A stretch of DNA of 64,000 nucleotides, taken from positions 50,597,485 to 50,661,484 of the forward strand of contig NC_086248.1 of assembly GCF_021018805.1 (NCBI RefSeq), in the 5' to 3' direction. Positions within the stretch are counted from its first letter, which is position 1; every line of letters begins with the position of its first letter. The DNA comes from Prinia subflava. Lineage: Eukaryota > Chordata > Aves > Passeriformes > Cisticolidae. Below are positions 42,301 through 57,300 of this stretch, piece by piece. The position numbers and the translations under genes are program-made. A model generated the notes under the pieces. That model saw only the letters and a program-made list of their open reading frames with translations. It made no database searches and had not been told where the DNA came from.

Positions 42301-45300
42301 AAAAATGAAGGCAAAAGTGGCAGAAGGTTAGGAAAAAAATTAATAAAAAATATAAACATACAAAAAGATCCTTGCGTATCAACTCTCCTAGTTCTCCTTT
42401 AGTATTAAACCACAAAAAAAAGTTAAAATGTTTTTTGTATGTTTGAAGTGTGTACATGTCTTTTAATGAAGAGAACAACAACTCCTTTAGTATAATAACC
42501 CTTTCTTACTCTGGTTAGTACTACATGCTTCAAGACACAACCATTTAGTCTCAGCTTAGGAAGGCTTGGCTCAGATGTTGAGGCTTACAACTTGCATCTT
42601 GGAGCATCTCATGTAACAGACAATGACTTGTGGCTGCTTCCTACTTCTTCCCCAAAGCCAAGCTAATTATTTTCCCCTCTGGCTTACTGCATATGCAAAC
42701 TGCTTCTGAAGAAAGTATTTCATTAAAAAAACACGTAATGAACAAAAACATTCAGAGATGTTATGTGTCAGAGACAGACTACTGTGCAATGGTCAGAAGA
42801 AAAAGATTACAATATCCTTATGAGCTTTATTTAATCTTGATTAAATACAAATTTTTATTTTCTACACATTATAGAAGTACAATTTCAGAGACAGAAGGGG
42901 GAGTTATTATTCACCTAATTAGATCAATGAGTCCTTTCAATAAGATATGAAAGGAAAGTTAAGACCCATACTTTAATGAAATCAACAAAAGCTCTGGTTT
43001 TCAACAGAGAGAAGTAAAAATCATGAGTAAAACTCACAATAGCAGAAAAAAAAGTCTAGAACTTTTCAAAGTACACTGTCTTCACAGAATGTATTCTTAC
43101 TTAAAATACAGCGAAAGCATATTTTTCCTATTAGATTTCTGGGGAGGTGGGGGAGACAGCTTTTTCCACATAGTATATTTACAATAAAATTATCAATTAA
43201 AAAACTCAGCTTGGACCTCAAGGCTGTTTATAAAATTGATAATGCAAGCAATTGATTTTTTAGAGATTTAAGATCTTTTAGATATTTGTACATACAAAGA
43301 GTTAAATGCTAAGGGATATTTCTCTGGCATCAACCTCTTCTCATTTATAAATCAAAGCTTGGAGCTGCAAAAGAGTACAAAGAGCAGGCACAGTGAGAGG
43401 ACTACTGAGAAAGGAGACTAAGCTCTGATTTGGGATTTTAGAAAGGAAGATAATGAACAAGGTCTAACACAGGATTACATCTAAAAAATATGTGGATAGA
43501 TCTGCACTGCTCAGCTATAGAGCATAGCTTCAATATTACAGGTCAGATGCCATCTACTTTAAATAACTAAGACAAAGCATCTAAGATTCTCCAGAATCAC
43601 TGAATAAAATCACCTGTTCTAATGTTTTTCAAAGCTACAGGTCTAGAGGGTACCTTCCAAACTAGATTCCCCTGAACATATATAAAGCAGAAACCTCAAA
43701 GATGGAGGCAGGCAGAAGAACCCTCAGTTATGTTTTCCATTTTCCAAAATAATTTTACATGCAAGAGAAATCTTGCATGTATTAAGAAAAAATTTCCTAA
43801 GGGCACAAATAAAAACCTAATTAGTCTACAGTTAAAAGTCGTAAAAGCTCAACTGATAATCTGTTCAGTCAATGATACATCTAGTCAGATAAAAATACAA
43901 AGGAGGTAATGTTTAAATCCTGGGTATTCAACAAATAAAGGATAAACAAAAAAAATTAAGTTCTGTGTATTAGCAAATATAGTTTAGCATAATAAGCAAG
44001 TCACATTCCGTGTCAATGTGACAGAACTCAAATATAGAGAAAAAGTAAGGCACACATAGTAGTTAGGTCTTACAATCAAATCTTCTAGTAGCACAGAAGT
44101 TGCTTTTACTTTGCTTCCTGTAGTTATATCTGGTCAAAATCTTTTCTCTTTTGCTTCCTGCAATCACTGCCCAAAACCATGGTTAAAACAAACCTATATC
44201 TCTTCTTAACTTCAGAAGTTTTCTGAGTACTTAGATTCAGCCATTATACACTAAGTTAACATTAGAGGATCTGTTTCCTTTCTGTTACCTACATAATCTT
44301 GGAGGCCTATTTTACATAGCCAGCTGTATCTTGGATGACTAGGCTTACAAAACACACTGCTGCACAGCAGTTAAGCGAGACAAGCCTCAGCCAAAACATC
44401 TTTATCTCCTCAGGGAACTTTGAACAATTATATCAGTATTGGCATTTCTTGAAACCTAGAAAATTTCATAAAATTACTCAAGTGCCTCAAAAGCTAAAAT
44501 AACACTGGCTTTCAAAAGGTACAAAAGTCATTCTTGATATCTACCACAATTTGAATGCTCTCCAATACTTATCATCTTCAGCATACATCTATCTTCCTCA
44601 CTCCCAGTTCCTTAAAAAACTTGATAGCTGAACAAAGCTATTCATCAATGAACACACTGTCATTGAGTAGACTGGAAAAATGAAAATTATCATGCAATTT
44701 CCTCTGAAATCATCAAAACAGTGTTGTATAAAAAAGGACTCAAAATCCCTTCCAAACATAACATACACTATTATGATAAACTCTGTCTAAACAACTTAAA
44801 ATATCACCAATCCAGAGCCTGTGCTAAACAAACACTTCAACATAACAGCAATATAAAGTGCTAACTCATTAGAAAAAAAAATCTGATTTTAACTTCCACA
44901 CAAGATTACAAATTATTTGTCTGTGCTTTGTAGATGAGAAAAAAGCTGTAACTGACTGCAGTAGAATGATTGAACATAAAATAATACTAAATACAGAAAT
45001 GGTGAAGCTATTTTTCTGAAGTTTGTCTTAATCAGTAGCTTTCCAATTACTGATTTTTTCCTTTGTGAGAATCATGTGTCCAATTAAAAAAATAGCCTGA
45101 GGTATGGGACTTTTGTGTCTTCATTTTGTTTTAGTTTTTTTCCTTTTATTCTTTTTAAATCCACAAATAGTGTGATAAAGCAATGCTGTATAAAATACAA
45201 GTATACATATTTTCCAACATTTTCCTATATGTAACTGTATGCACATTCAAAAGTGCATATTTATGTTACTTTTTTTCTGTGGAAAATCACAATTCTAAAA

Positions 45301-48300
45301 CAAATTAAAGTAACCCTTAAGATTTCAAAATGAAAATTTAGGTTAATATAAAGTGATATGTGCATATACTGCCCTCATGCTGTATATAATACAAAATGCA
45401 GAAAAATTCAAAGTCTTTCAATAAGAAAAAACCTTCTGCTTTTATAACAATAACATTTGCTCAGGAAAAAATGTCTTCACAGAATTATTTTTCTTTTTAA
45501 AATACTTACGATTATATCTGTGGGTACTTCACGGAATGAGTACATGGGTTTATTTGGTATATCTCGTTTACTCAAGAGCTCAAAAACTGCTGGGTAAGTG
45601 AGCACGTTTACCAGAACCAAAAAAGACTAGAGAAAGAAAGGAGGGACAACAGGGAATACTAATCAGTTAAGTGCAACCAAGTAAGTGTTAGCAATTATTT
45701 GCCATTTACATTAACTTTTTTCTTATCCTTTAGAAGTTGAACTTAACATAAATAGACCTTCCCAAAATAAGACTGCATACCCTGGTAGGCATGCATCTAA
45801 TCTAAAAGGGCATGAAATAGCTATTATCTATCAAATTGTACAAGCAATTTTGAAAATTACAGTATTTCATTACCACATAATTCTAAAATCTAGAGACAAA
45901 GAATATGCTAAAGCACATCACTCTGCCTGATTTTGTTACAGTAATCTGGACATAAACTGATGGCCAGCATTTAAGACTTAGTTTTGTCATGATTGTTATT
46001 ATTTCATTGTTAATTATTCATATTGCATTGTAAACTGCCATGCAACACAAGAATCCTTTATCAGTTGTCATTTAGTCATTTATTACACCAATTTTGACAC
46101 ATGTGCAAAGAAGCAGGTATAGTTGTAATAAAAATTTACAGAAAGGTATGTGTCATCCTATTTGAACCACAGCACTGTTTCTTTCCATGCAAAAACATAA
46201 GATTAAATAATTTCTCACCTTCTGACAACTTTGGTCAATAGGGTCAATTGGAGTAGATTTGGGTTGGGTTATTCTCAAATCATCTTTTCCACACTCCAAA
46301 AGAGCCCATAATTCAGTTACGAGTGCCTTTATAAAGCCTGAAACAAATTTTTGTTCTAATCATGAGTTTCATATTAGAAATATTTTACACCACAATTCTA
46401 ACCAAGATTCCCAAAATTCTCTATACTCAAGGCCCAAATTTCACAACACAGATTGCCTTAGGGTTACTATCCCTGCTATTCTCAATACTTTAATCTAAAC
46501 TACCTTTCTGGAGCAGTCTGCTTATGTTCTGTCTACAATCTGCAGAAATAGTTTCCAGGGACTATTGCACTAGAGTAGAATTACATTTATATATCTTCTA
46601 TGTAAATGAGCTTCTGACCTTTTTTTAAAAGTTAACTGCAATTGTCTCTGAGGTTCTAAAAATACAGATTCACTATAACTAATAAATAAATTAAAATATA
46701 CCACAGTGAAAAGGACTAAAAAATCTCCCAACTTTAAGAGAAGCACTACTAGCTGAATTTAAATTGTTAAAATTTAAAATTTTAAATATTTAAATAAAAG
46801 AGGAAAGAGCCATCTAACTCTGAAATCTTGAAATGTAAGGGTTGAAAATCAATGCTGCTTATTTTTGGTGTATCATTTGTCTCTGATGCCAAAGGGCATA
46901 AAATGGCCATAAGAAGCAATTTGGCTGAAAACCTTACAACAGGACAGATGGGCAACTCCTCAGTATATCTGCTCCCTGCTTTGTGAAATATCCCAGAGGC
47001 ATAAATAGTAACTAAGAAACTAATCAGTTTCCTTGACTGGCAGAATTTGCCTGCCTTTCTGACAGTCTTTCAGTCAACACCAGCCACTTCTAGATACTCA
47101 GAGAGATGATTTGCAACTTTTGTACCTCATGGAAATTCTTAGCAACTTAGAGACATTACCTTTGTTTTATTGATGATATTCTAGTTTTAATGTAATGGTG
47201 ACCTGGACTGTTGATGATATGGTAACAGTGAGATTGACACTGAAGGGACTCCGTTTGAATTGACAAATTCTTCTTGTAGCACAATCTTATTTAGATCTCA
47301 CTAATGTGTAACTGCACCACTGACATTTGGGCCCTTGCAGTTCCTCACCCTTTGAGCACTCATTAACCATGGAAATGTACATACAAATCACAGACATCAA
47401 CAGTTATTAATTCTGATCTGCAGATCAATAAGAAGCACCTGCAAACATTTTTAAACAGTACAAATGTCTTCACACACATGCAGGAAATTTCTGGAAATCC
47501 AAACTAGTGAAGTAAAGATTTTGTACAATATCAGAAGGAAATTAAAAAAACACTCTAAAATGCTGCATCAGAGTTAATGAATTACTTGGAAGCTGAAGAG
47601 AATTAATTTCCATCAAGAAGAAATTAACAAACATTTAGGAGTTTTTGTTAATACTGTGTAATTACTTTACACAGTTGATCTTTTTTTAACATCTTTCTCA
47701 CTGTCTTTTTCCAAAATGCAAGACAACAGCATGTAATTATTCATAATGACATCATTCTTCAATTTACCTGAACTCTGCAGAGCTACTGCAGCCCTTGGTG
47801 TTGTTGCCATTTGGGTAACCATGATTCTATTACCAAAGTCTTCATATTCATTTACCTGTTGATAAGATATATAAAAGTGTAGTGTTAGTTATTCAGAAGG
47901 ATGCAGCTCTCATATGATCTCTTAAATACTGAACTTTCTTACACTTGTTTACAGAATTTAATCTACTTTATGTTTAGACTTGAACAGTTCATAGATATTA
48001 TTCTCTACAGACTTATCAGGGTCAGATTCCTAACCAAACACCTTTATCAAGTATCTCATAAAAATTTAAACACAAAATACTGCGGTTGAGACATGCAATA
48101 TGAGCAAACAAAACCATTATTACTATAATGTTTTGTACACATTCAGTAGGATGCCTTTGTTATTTTTTTGTCCTAAAAATGCATATTATCTGATTTTCTG
48201 TTTATATGTCAAGCTTTGTCTAGCATATTTGGATTTTAATATGACCTACCAACATTGTCTAAAAATGTGCACTTAGTAGAAAAAAAATATTTTTTCTAGC

Positions 48301-51300
48301 ATTTCAAAATTCACAGTAAAAAGTAAACTATAGACTCTGCAATGTTTACCTGGATTTTTTTTGATAAACGGTTAAACATAAAGTTCACACAGTCATTCAT
48401 GGCACCTGTACTGTGAAGCAGAAATAGTCCTTTGGGTGTGGTAGAAAAATTTAGCAAGGCATCTAACAAAGTCTCTTCCCATAACAAACTGCAAGAGTAA
48501 CAAAATAGTAATTAAAAACGACATGTAAAAAAATGATGGGAAAAAAGAAAAAGTGCAATTCCTAACTTTGGAAAACAACAGTACTCTACTCACTGGTCTC
48601 TATGCCTAATTTATAAGTTTATATTAGATTAAAAAAAACATTTGGGAAAAAAATAATATACTAGACTGCATTCAAATTCAGCATGGCAAAAACGAAGGTT
48701 GGGTAGAAACATAGAAGAGAGAGATGATGTAAAAGGGAACCCAAAAGACCTATGCTACCCTTAAACATATGTATGACTTACAGTCTGACTCTGTACAGTC
48801 TTAAGATATTAACATGGCAGTTACGTGTTGGCAAAACAGGCACAGAATTTCTCAACAATATAAAAACACTGTGAGGAACTCACATTTGAGGAGCTAAAGG
48901 CTCCTGCAAGAAATTGGTACAGAATTATGAAGAAAGGTTCTATATTTACACAATAGCTTCACATACTAAGAGCAGTAGATGAAAAAGCAACATCGCCTTG
49001 AATCTTCAGGCTCCCAAATACTTGTGTATTTCTCATCTTAATGAATACAAACTTCTATAAATGGAAATTAAGTTTCAGTATAAAATGAAGTACACCTTTC
49101 ACTTGGTATTAGGTTTTCAGCTAAAATGCTGCCAATCTTGCTACATAATATTTTGAAAATGTAAATATGATTCAGCAGAACAGCATTTTAAATTAGCACC
49201 ACATCAAATGCATAAGATAAACAGACAGTTGTTTTGTTCTGTGCTTGCTAATTCACATTTTCCTTGAACAAAATTCTTTAGTCAGAGAGAATCAACTATA
49301 AGTCAATTTTACATAAATCAGACACCACTGTCTAAGCCAAGACAGTTCCCAAAGGTCAGGAAGAGTTTTATAGCTCTACTGAGACCTATGCTAGGATAGT
49401 TTCTTTATCTACCACTGTCCTTTTGGCAAAAAGACTGTCCTAGGTTTGGCTGGGATAAAGTGCATTTTCTTCTAAGTAGCCAGTAAAGTGATGTTTTCTA
49501 GATTTAGGATGAGAATAATGTTGGTAACACACTGATATTTCAGTTGTTGCCAAATAGTGCTTATGAAAGACAAGAACTTTCCAGTTTTCCATGCTATGCA
49601 AGTGAGCAGGTACACAAGAAACCATGAGAGAGCACAGCCAGGAGAGCTGAGCCAAACTGGCCAAGGGGATATTCCACAGCAAGAGAAGTCATGCTTATTA
49701 TATAAACTGCAGGGAGTTGGCCTGAAAGTTGGCCAAAAATCACTGTTACAGGATGAGCTGGGCATCGGTCAAAGAGTGATGAGCAATTAAGTTGTGTGTC
49801 ACTTGTTTCTCTTGTGTGTTACTTCTCTGTCTCCTTTTCATTACTAATAATGATATTATTACTATTATTAGTTTTACTATATTTTGCTTTGTTTCAATCT
49901 GTTTGTGTCTCAACCCATATTTTTTTTTCCTGATTCTCCACTCCATGCCATTGGGATGCAAATGGCTGTGCAGTACTTAGTTGCCAGCTGGAATCAAACT
50001 ACAAAAAGACATGGGGTTACAAGATGTTTCAGTTGTGGTTAAAGCAGCAGTGTGTGTTCACATTTATACACGTGCATAAATTAAGTACCAAGTTACCTGG
50101 TTTTTGGTTCTTGACCTATTGATGAAGTGGAGTCTGCATCAGTTACAGGAGTAGGTACTCTTTCTGACAGCAAACTTGTCTGTAAAATGAAAATAAATAA
50201 ACACCTCCTTAATCTTTATTTACACCACTTTTAAACTCCAGATCTTGTTCATTCTTGTTATATACAAAAGAAAAAAAACACACTGATCAAGTTGTAATCT
50301 AGTCTTTGGCACAGAATACACTATTCCACTACATTGTTTTTAGCCCAAAAAAGCTTATTTTTTACTTCTTCCTTGGGTATAAACAATTTTAAAGCTAGTA
50401 CATTTTATTTTTTTTATTTGAATTCTTAAAGAAACTTCTTGGTTTTCCAACTGGAGACTCCCAAACTAAAAAACTGACATTTAAAAGAAAAAAAGGAAAA
50501 CAAGGAAAAATTGTAACACAACTCTTTACTCCATTTCTGTCACAAAAAATGGAAAAACAGCCTCTGGAAACTTAATTCTGTCACTTTTAATTTTATTTAT
50601 AAATCATATCAATTTATCTATATTGGTATGAATGTCATTAGAGTTAGAGACTCTAATATGTAGAGCTATAGAGTATAAATATATATATTTATATTTGATC
50701 ATTTAAATTCTATTTGAAAATAACTGGCATGAAAGACTGCACATTTAAAATTAATTATTTATTAATAATTAATAATTTTTATGTTTCTGGGATAAAAAGA
50801 AAATTGCATCATTGAAACAGACGTGAGCAGTTACTAATTTACTGCCTTATAAATGTGATGTACAAAAATCAACAAAATAATAACTAGTTCTAATAAACTA
50901 GTCAATAGTACTGAATCTGTTGTTCCCTTTTATTATCATTTATAAACTCTGTCTCAGAATTTCATCAGAATCTGCAAGAAGAAAAAGAATTTCTTTCTCC
51001 ATCAATCTTAAAGATCCAGGAGACACGTAAAAGAAAAGGAAACAAATTACCAGTCCAGCCATTAAAAAACTGACACTACTGCTTGGAGAGAATCCACCAT
51101 AGTCCACTGTTTTCACTACACTATAAACGGCAAGATATTTTATAAACTTCAGGGGTTTTAAAATTGAAAAATTACAGAAAATATTTTTAAAAGTAGTAAA
51201 ATGATGGAGTTGACCTTCCCGTAATAACTTTTTGATTCTTGAAGTCAAGAATATTTCAATTCTGCTTCAGTTTATATTTGACTACCAAAGTGAAGTGAAA

Positions 51301-54300
51301 AAATAGCATTTTGTAGGGTAAACTTTGTTTTTATTCAACACATTCAGTCTACTTATCTTGTACGTGTCAAGACAGTTTGTCTAAATTATGTTCCATACCA
51401 CAATAAGGGATTGTAATGTGGAAAGAAGTCCTTCGTACAGTAAATGCCGTGGTTTTTCAGAGGAAATAACTGGAAATGCCCATCAAAATACCTGTGCTAA
51501 ACATTAAATAGAGCAACAGGCTAGCCTGAGAAAGACTGAAGAGTTACACAATAGGAAAGCATCAGAAAGAAGATCGCTGAGTTACATAAATTAGAGCATG
51601 AATCAAGTAAACTAAGCTCCTTAATTAAATAAAAATCATCAAGTTTTCAATGCAAGGAAGAACGTAAGTTTCAAAACCAACATTCCTTGATGAGAAACAG
51701 AATTCACTGTGATATAATTACAATTTTAAGTAATAATATATTTTATTTTCAAGACAATGTATGCCTTCATGGCAATATTAATGTATGCAACAGTGAGAAA
51801 CATCCACAAACTGGTGATTTAAGAGTCTTCTATTCATGTTCTACCCTTCTGGTATTTCCTGCCTCAGTTTACATTGTGAGAGTTTTTTTAAAATACCTCA
51901 TCATAATAAAAGCATACAGTAGAGGCATACAAGAAGGAGGAAGAATACCTGTTTCATTCTTTTTCTCTTGCATTCATTTTCCCTCCCACTTCCTTGCCTC
52001 CATAAAAAACAGATTTAATCTTTTAGTCCATTCTTTGTTCCAGCTTGATCTAATCCCTTTCTAAGATTATAGAAAGACAGTCCCATTTCTCAGTGTAAAG
52101 TGAATAAGACAGCTAGACTTTGGTTTTCAACTATGAGTCTTAATACCTACAGTTAAAACATGCTTTTAGTTAAGCTGGAAGCCAGACTTGAAGATTTGTT
52201 TGCTACCTTTATCTAAATTCTGCCAATGTTATTTTAATGATGCAAATGTTGGAATTTTCTTCCCTGTGAACTTTCTGAAAACTGCATTTGCAAGACCTGC
52301 CATCATTTCTCCATCTTAAGTAATTTTTTACAACGCACAACTGAAGTTGAAGTACAGAGTCTAAACTTCCTAACAAATCCATGTACACAGGTAAGACAAA
52401 AACTCCTGCCTGGCACTTCTTACTATGGTCTCTTGGGAATACTTCAGTATCACCTCAGAATTTAACAAATAATTGCAATCTGCTTTTTTTCTCCATATCT
52501 CCCACTTGACACAAACCAGTTTAACTAAAAATTATTAACAGCACATCTCAGGAGTACTTTCTTTCAAAATATCCCAAACCAAGAGTGAAGGCAAGACCTG
52601 TGGTGGTCAGTGGTCATCAAGTGACTTCTACCATCAAGGGCAATGAATGACAAGTCGATCAATGAATCAAGAGTTCCTGTTTTAATCTTAGGCAGAGAAA
52701 TCCCAAATTAAACTTTTGCTAGGCTCACATTCAGAAGAAAAAGCTGCAAGTAGAACTTCAATTTTACAACATTTTCAAGTACTACTTAACTGCTTAAAAA
52801 TAATTAACCTATAAGAACAACTATTACACAAGCTGAACCTCTCACAGTAAGATTCTTCCCAGTCCAAAAGTAAGATTTACCTTTCTCCAGGCCTCTGCAA
52901 TAGTTTCATGCAAGCCATAAGGAATTAGCATCTGTAGGCCTTCAGAAGTTCTGTACATTTGACGACATACAAAAATGAAAGCTCCTTTAACAACTGGCAT
53001 AAGCTCAGATTCAGATAAAAGAGGAATGTCATCATGAAGAAGTTTCTTTGTGAACTGAACGAGTACATGAGCAGCTGGAGGACTAGAAATAAAATAATAC
53101 ATTTAAAATTTTGCTTTGTAGTAAGCTTTGAAACAAATCCTCTGACTAAACTTATTTAAATTTGTTAGGGGAAAAGCAACAATGGAGAGAGACTATGACC
53201 CACAATGGAGGGACAAACTATATTCTAACTTGTAACACCAGTCAGAAGAAAAGAAACATACAGCAAGTGATGTCACTTTGTCAAATAGTTCTATGTAGTG
53301 CAAAGATATATCCATTGCCTTCCACACAGCCCACAGGACCAGGAACTACACAGACTCTATGTTTTATAGGAGTCCAGTTGTAAAGACAATTCTGAGATTT
53401 CTTCACTTAGACATACATTCTAAATACTTTCATGACCTGCAGCTTAGCTATTTTCAAAGGCTCATCTCAGATTTACTGCTGTTACAAGTGTTAGCATCAG
53501 CTAACTATATTCCACCCACAGGAACACAGTGATCCTACGTTAGGTACAGTGTTACACATGGCTGCTTCCTATACAAGATCAATCTCTACTAGATGTATTG
53601 AAATGTGAATGCTACATTAAGTTTAGTCTTTCAATAAATTTGGTTGGTTTTAATACTTATTCTAAAAACAAAGAAAATTGAAGAAGAGAGGCCTTTGGTC
53701 TGAAAAAGTAACACTACAAATATAATGGAACTATATTCAGAGAAAGGAAAGCTCTCACATGAATTAGAGGAAGAAAAATATTCTTTACGTTGTCATTTCA
53801 TCTGGTTCTACACATAAATATCTCCCACATACATTTTATTAAAACACTTCATACTTTATAATCAGATATTTTACTCAAAAAACCCCAAATGTATCACATT
53901 ATAGACAAATGAAAGATGAGCAAATGAATCTCATAAGAACAATGTAATTCACTGAAGTGCTCATTAATACCATCCATTAATGCACTCTTACCTGTCTTTG
54001 GATTTTTTTTCATTTTCTCCATAAAGAAGAAGAGAAAGACCATCTTCTGAAGCAGCAATCCTTGCCAAAATATCAGCTACATCAAGTAAGGTGGTTTCAA
54101 TACAGTTTATATATACCTATTTGGAAGAGAGGAAAAATAAAAGCTTTAAATTCAATGCTTTTGTGAAAGCTCTTTTTTCAAGTCTGTCTTAGGTATGCAG
54201 AACATGAAGGTCACCTTTCTGATGATTTCTTAATGTCTTAAACACAGTAAATTAACAGCCTATGTTCAAATGTCATCACACAGATCTTCATCACAAAGGG

Positions 54301-57300
54301 CACTAATTCCCAATATTTTTATAATCCTTACAGAATTTTTTATATGAAAAAACAAACTAACAAAAAAAATTCTACAATAAAACCCTTTTTCCTTTAACAA
54401 TGCAGAAAATAGTAGCTTCCCATGAAGAATTATATATTTTACTTCTACTAGTTATTGAAAAAACCTAACTTACAAGTTGCCAACTGAATTTCAAAATAAA
54501 AATAGGTTGCCTTTCAAAAAGAAGGTAGAGAAAATATTCATCCAAGAAATATCCAAATTACATCAGAAAAACCAATTAAAAATTAAGCACTGTGTTTTCT
54601 CTCAAGAAAACAGTCTTACTACAGCATAATTTTTGCTATTAGTCACAAGACTTCCATGTCACACCAATCCTAGTAAAAGACTAAACTACTCAATGCACAC
54701 TACGATAGTTAATGTAAAAATACCACAGAAGCTACCATACTATGTGAGCAAATAAACCTTCTACATAGAAAATATGGAAGAAGTATAATATTTTATACAT
54801 GTAAAAATAATTTGGAAAATTATTACAAACCTCAGTGCCACTCAGCAAACTTTGAACAGGATGAAGCAGGGCATCTATCACCGTGTCCGTATACAAACAC
54901 TCAGCAGCACATCCTGTTTGATCACAAAAAACTTGCAGAATCTCCATAACAAGACTTTCTGGGGAATAATTGTCTGGTGAACACAAGAAATAGTCATTTA
55001 TATTTTAACTTACAAATATCTCTATATGATTTATGTAGTTGCTTCTGAATTATCAATAATTTTGTTAAATGCTGATTCAACATAGAGGGAAGAAGAAATG
55101 ATAAGGGTGGAAGTGAAGAAAAAAACTGCACTAATTACAGATACAAATTAAAAACTGCAAAAGAAGCTATCATATGCCTCATTATAACTAAATATATTAG
55201 CATATAAGGAAAAAAAGCATTTACCTGTATGTGCTGCCAAAGCTGTCTTTGGGTAACTTGGAGAGTAGTAAATAAGTTGAGCAAATAATACCAATACATC
55301 AGTTATGGATACACTATCTATTAGAAAAAAAAAAGTACTTTGTAAATTAAAGACTAAGTTTAATTTTCCAAATAAAAAAATGGATTTTCTAAATATATGT
55401 AAAAAATGCTTTGCTGTATAGAAGAAATAAATTATGTACAAGTGATAAAGCAAAGGACATACATGTCCCTGGGAGTCTAAGGTATTTCATGACCAGCTTA
55501 TAGGATTTGATCTTGTTCTCAATTGAGCCATTTGAAATTTTACAATGTCTTTCACTGCAACAAATGGCAGCCAAGATTCAAAAATACTGAATATATAAGG
55601 TGTGGAAAAAAGCATTACCTTACTTTTGGATTAAGTGAAACAACTGGAAAAGAGAGAGGCTGAGACAAAAATAACAGATGTAACTAAATGCAAGATGGGA
55701 ACAACTGCTCCAAGTTTAATGTAATTATGTTAATAAATCAGCCAATTTGTGAGGAAAGAGTTGCCATCTATAAAGCTGAGAAGGGCACTATTAAGAAGAG
55801 AAATGGCAAGATTGTTACACTTTTACAGAAAAGAAAAAGCAACCACCATCCCTGGATCTCTGGTGGACTGGTGTTACACAGGTAATGCATAAATGACAAA
55901 AGCACTTTATTAATAGACATTTCCTACTCACAACTGCTCTACACTGCATCCATCAAGTCTTGATCCTCTAACCAGAGGGACAAAAGACAAGTCATAGACC
56001 TAGTATCCAGTAATGTTTGGAATTCTGCATTGAATTAATAGAGACACTAAAGCAATGGAATGCTGCAACTGCCCTCACACATTTCTGTTTGCCTGAACCA
56101 AGTAGATTGCTCTGGCTGTCCATGAGCTTTTCTACCTCATATCTTGTGTCCCTATTAACACCACTGTTCCACAGGTTCTCCTAGCTTTATTTTATGTTAA
56201 TTAACAGATTAAACTCAGAGCACTTGTTTTCAATTTGCAATTAGCTTGAAATACTGTTTTTTCTTTCACATCTGAAAAAGTTTTGGTCCCTGGACATCTC
56301 TCCTCCAACCAATTACATCAAATGGTTTGACAGAAGCCATTACTCACATCTAGAAAAACTGAATCACTTATGCACTGATCCAACTGTCCTTCAACATGAA
56401 ATTAATATATTAATATATTAATATATTAAAAGTAAAGGCCGTAAGTGATCCATTCAACCACATCCATTAAAGAATAAAAAACTGTGTGTAGATGCTCATA
56501 TATAGATATATACATACACACACACCTTTATGAAAGCTTCCAAGCCCATAATTGGTAAACAAAGTATTGCTCTTCAATGTCCACAATATTCCAGTGAAAA
56601 TATACAAATATGTATCAAGAATGGATACAGTTTTTCTCAACATATTCCATTTTCCTCAACTCTCTACCTGCCTTTTTTATTTTTCAGCTGCACTGGAAAG
56701 AGATTCTGGCCTTGCTGATAGATCAACAATCTTCCTAAGAGGCACAGTGAATGAACAAAATAGATGTACTGCAATTCTGGTCCAGTGTAAGAAAAATTCT
56801 GCAAATCACCTGCAACAACAAAGCCAAAAAACATAGAATTTTAAGCTTCTCATTTACTTTACAGTACCTGGCTACTTCCTGCAACACAAACAGATCATTT
56901 TGTATATAAAGACAGCTTAAGTAATGAACCACTGCTATTAGTTTTCTCTTAAAAGACAATCACAAAACATTTGTGGAAGAAATAGAATAGCTAGAATGTC
57001 TTCCTCTTGAGGTAGCATGCACAAAAACCTAACGAATGTGGATGAATTTGCAAATAATGTGAGGCATGCAAAAATACTCACTACAGTGCTGCTGGGAAAA
57101 GTCAGTCACTTTGGAATTTTTATTAACTGCCGCCTTGCAAGATTCAAAATAATCAAGACATTGCTGGACCGCTGCATTAATCTGTGGAATAAAGCACAAA
57201 ATAATAAAGTACCTGATCTGTCACAGCAAAATCATTGTCTCTTGTATCCAAGAACTGTCCTTTAACACAGGAACTTAAACATCCACTTCAATTACTTCAT

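Noticed and set aside
51687..52064. Plus-strand 125-codon open frame
   Set aside because: Antisense to an intron; composition and lack of any motif suggest chance.
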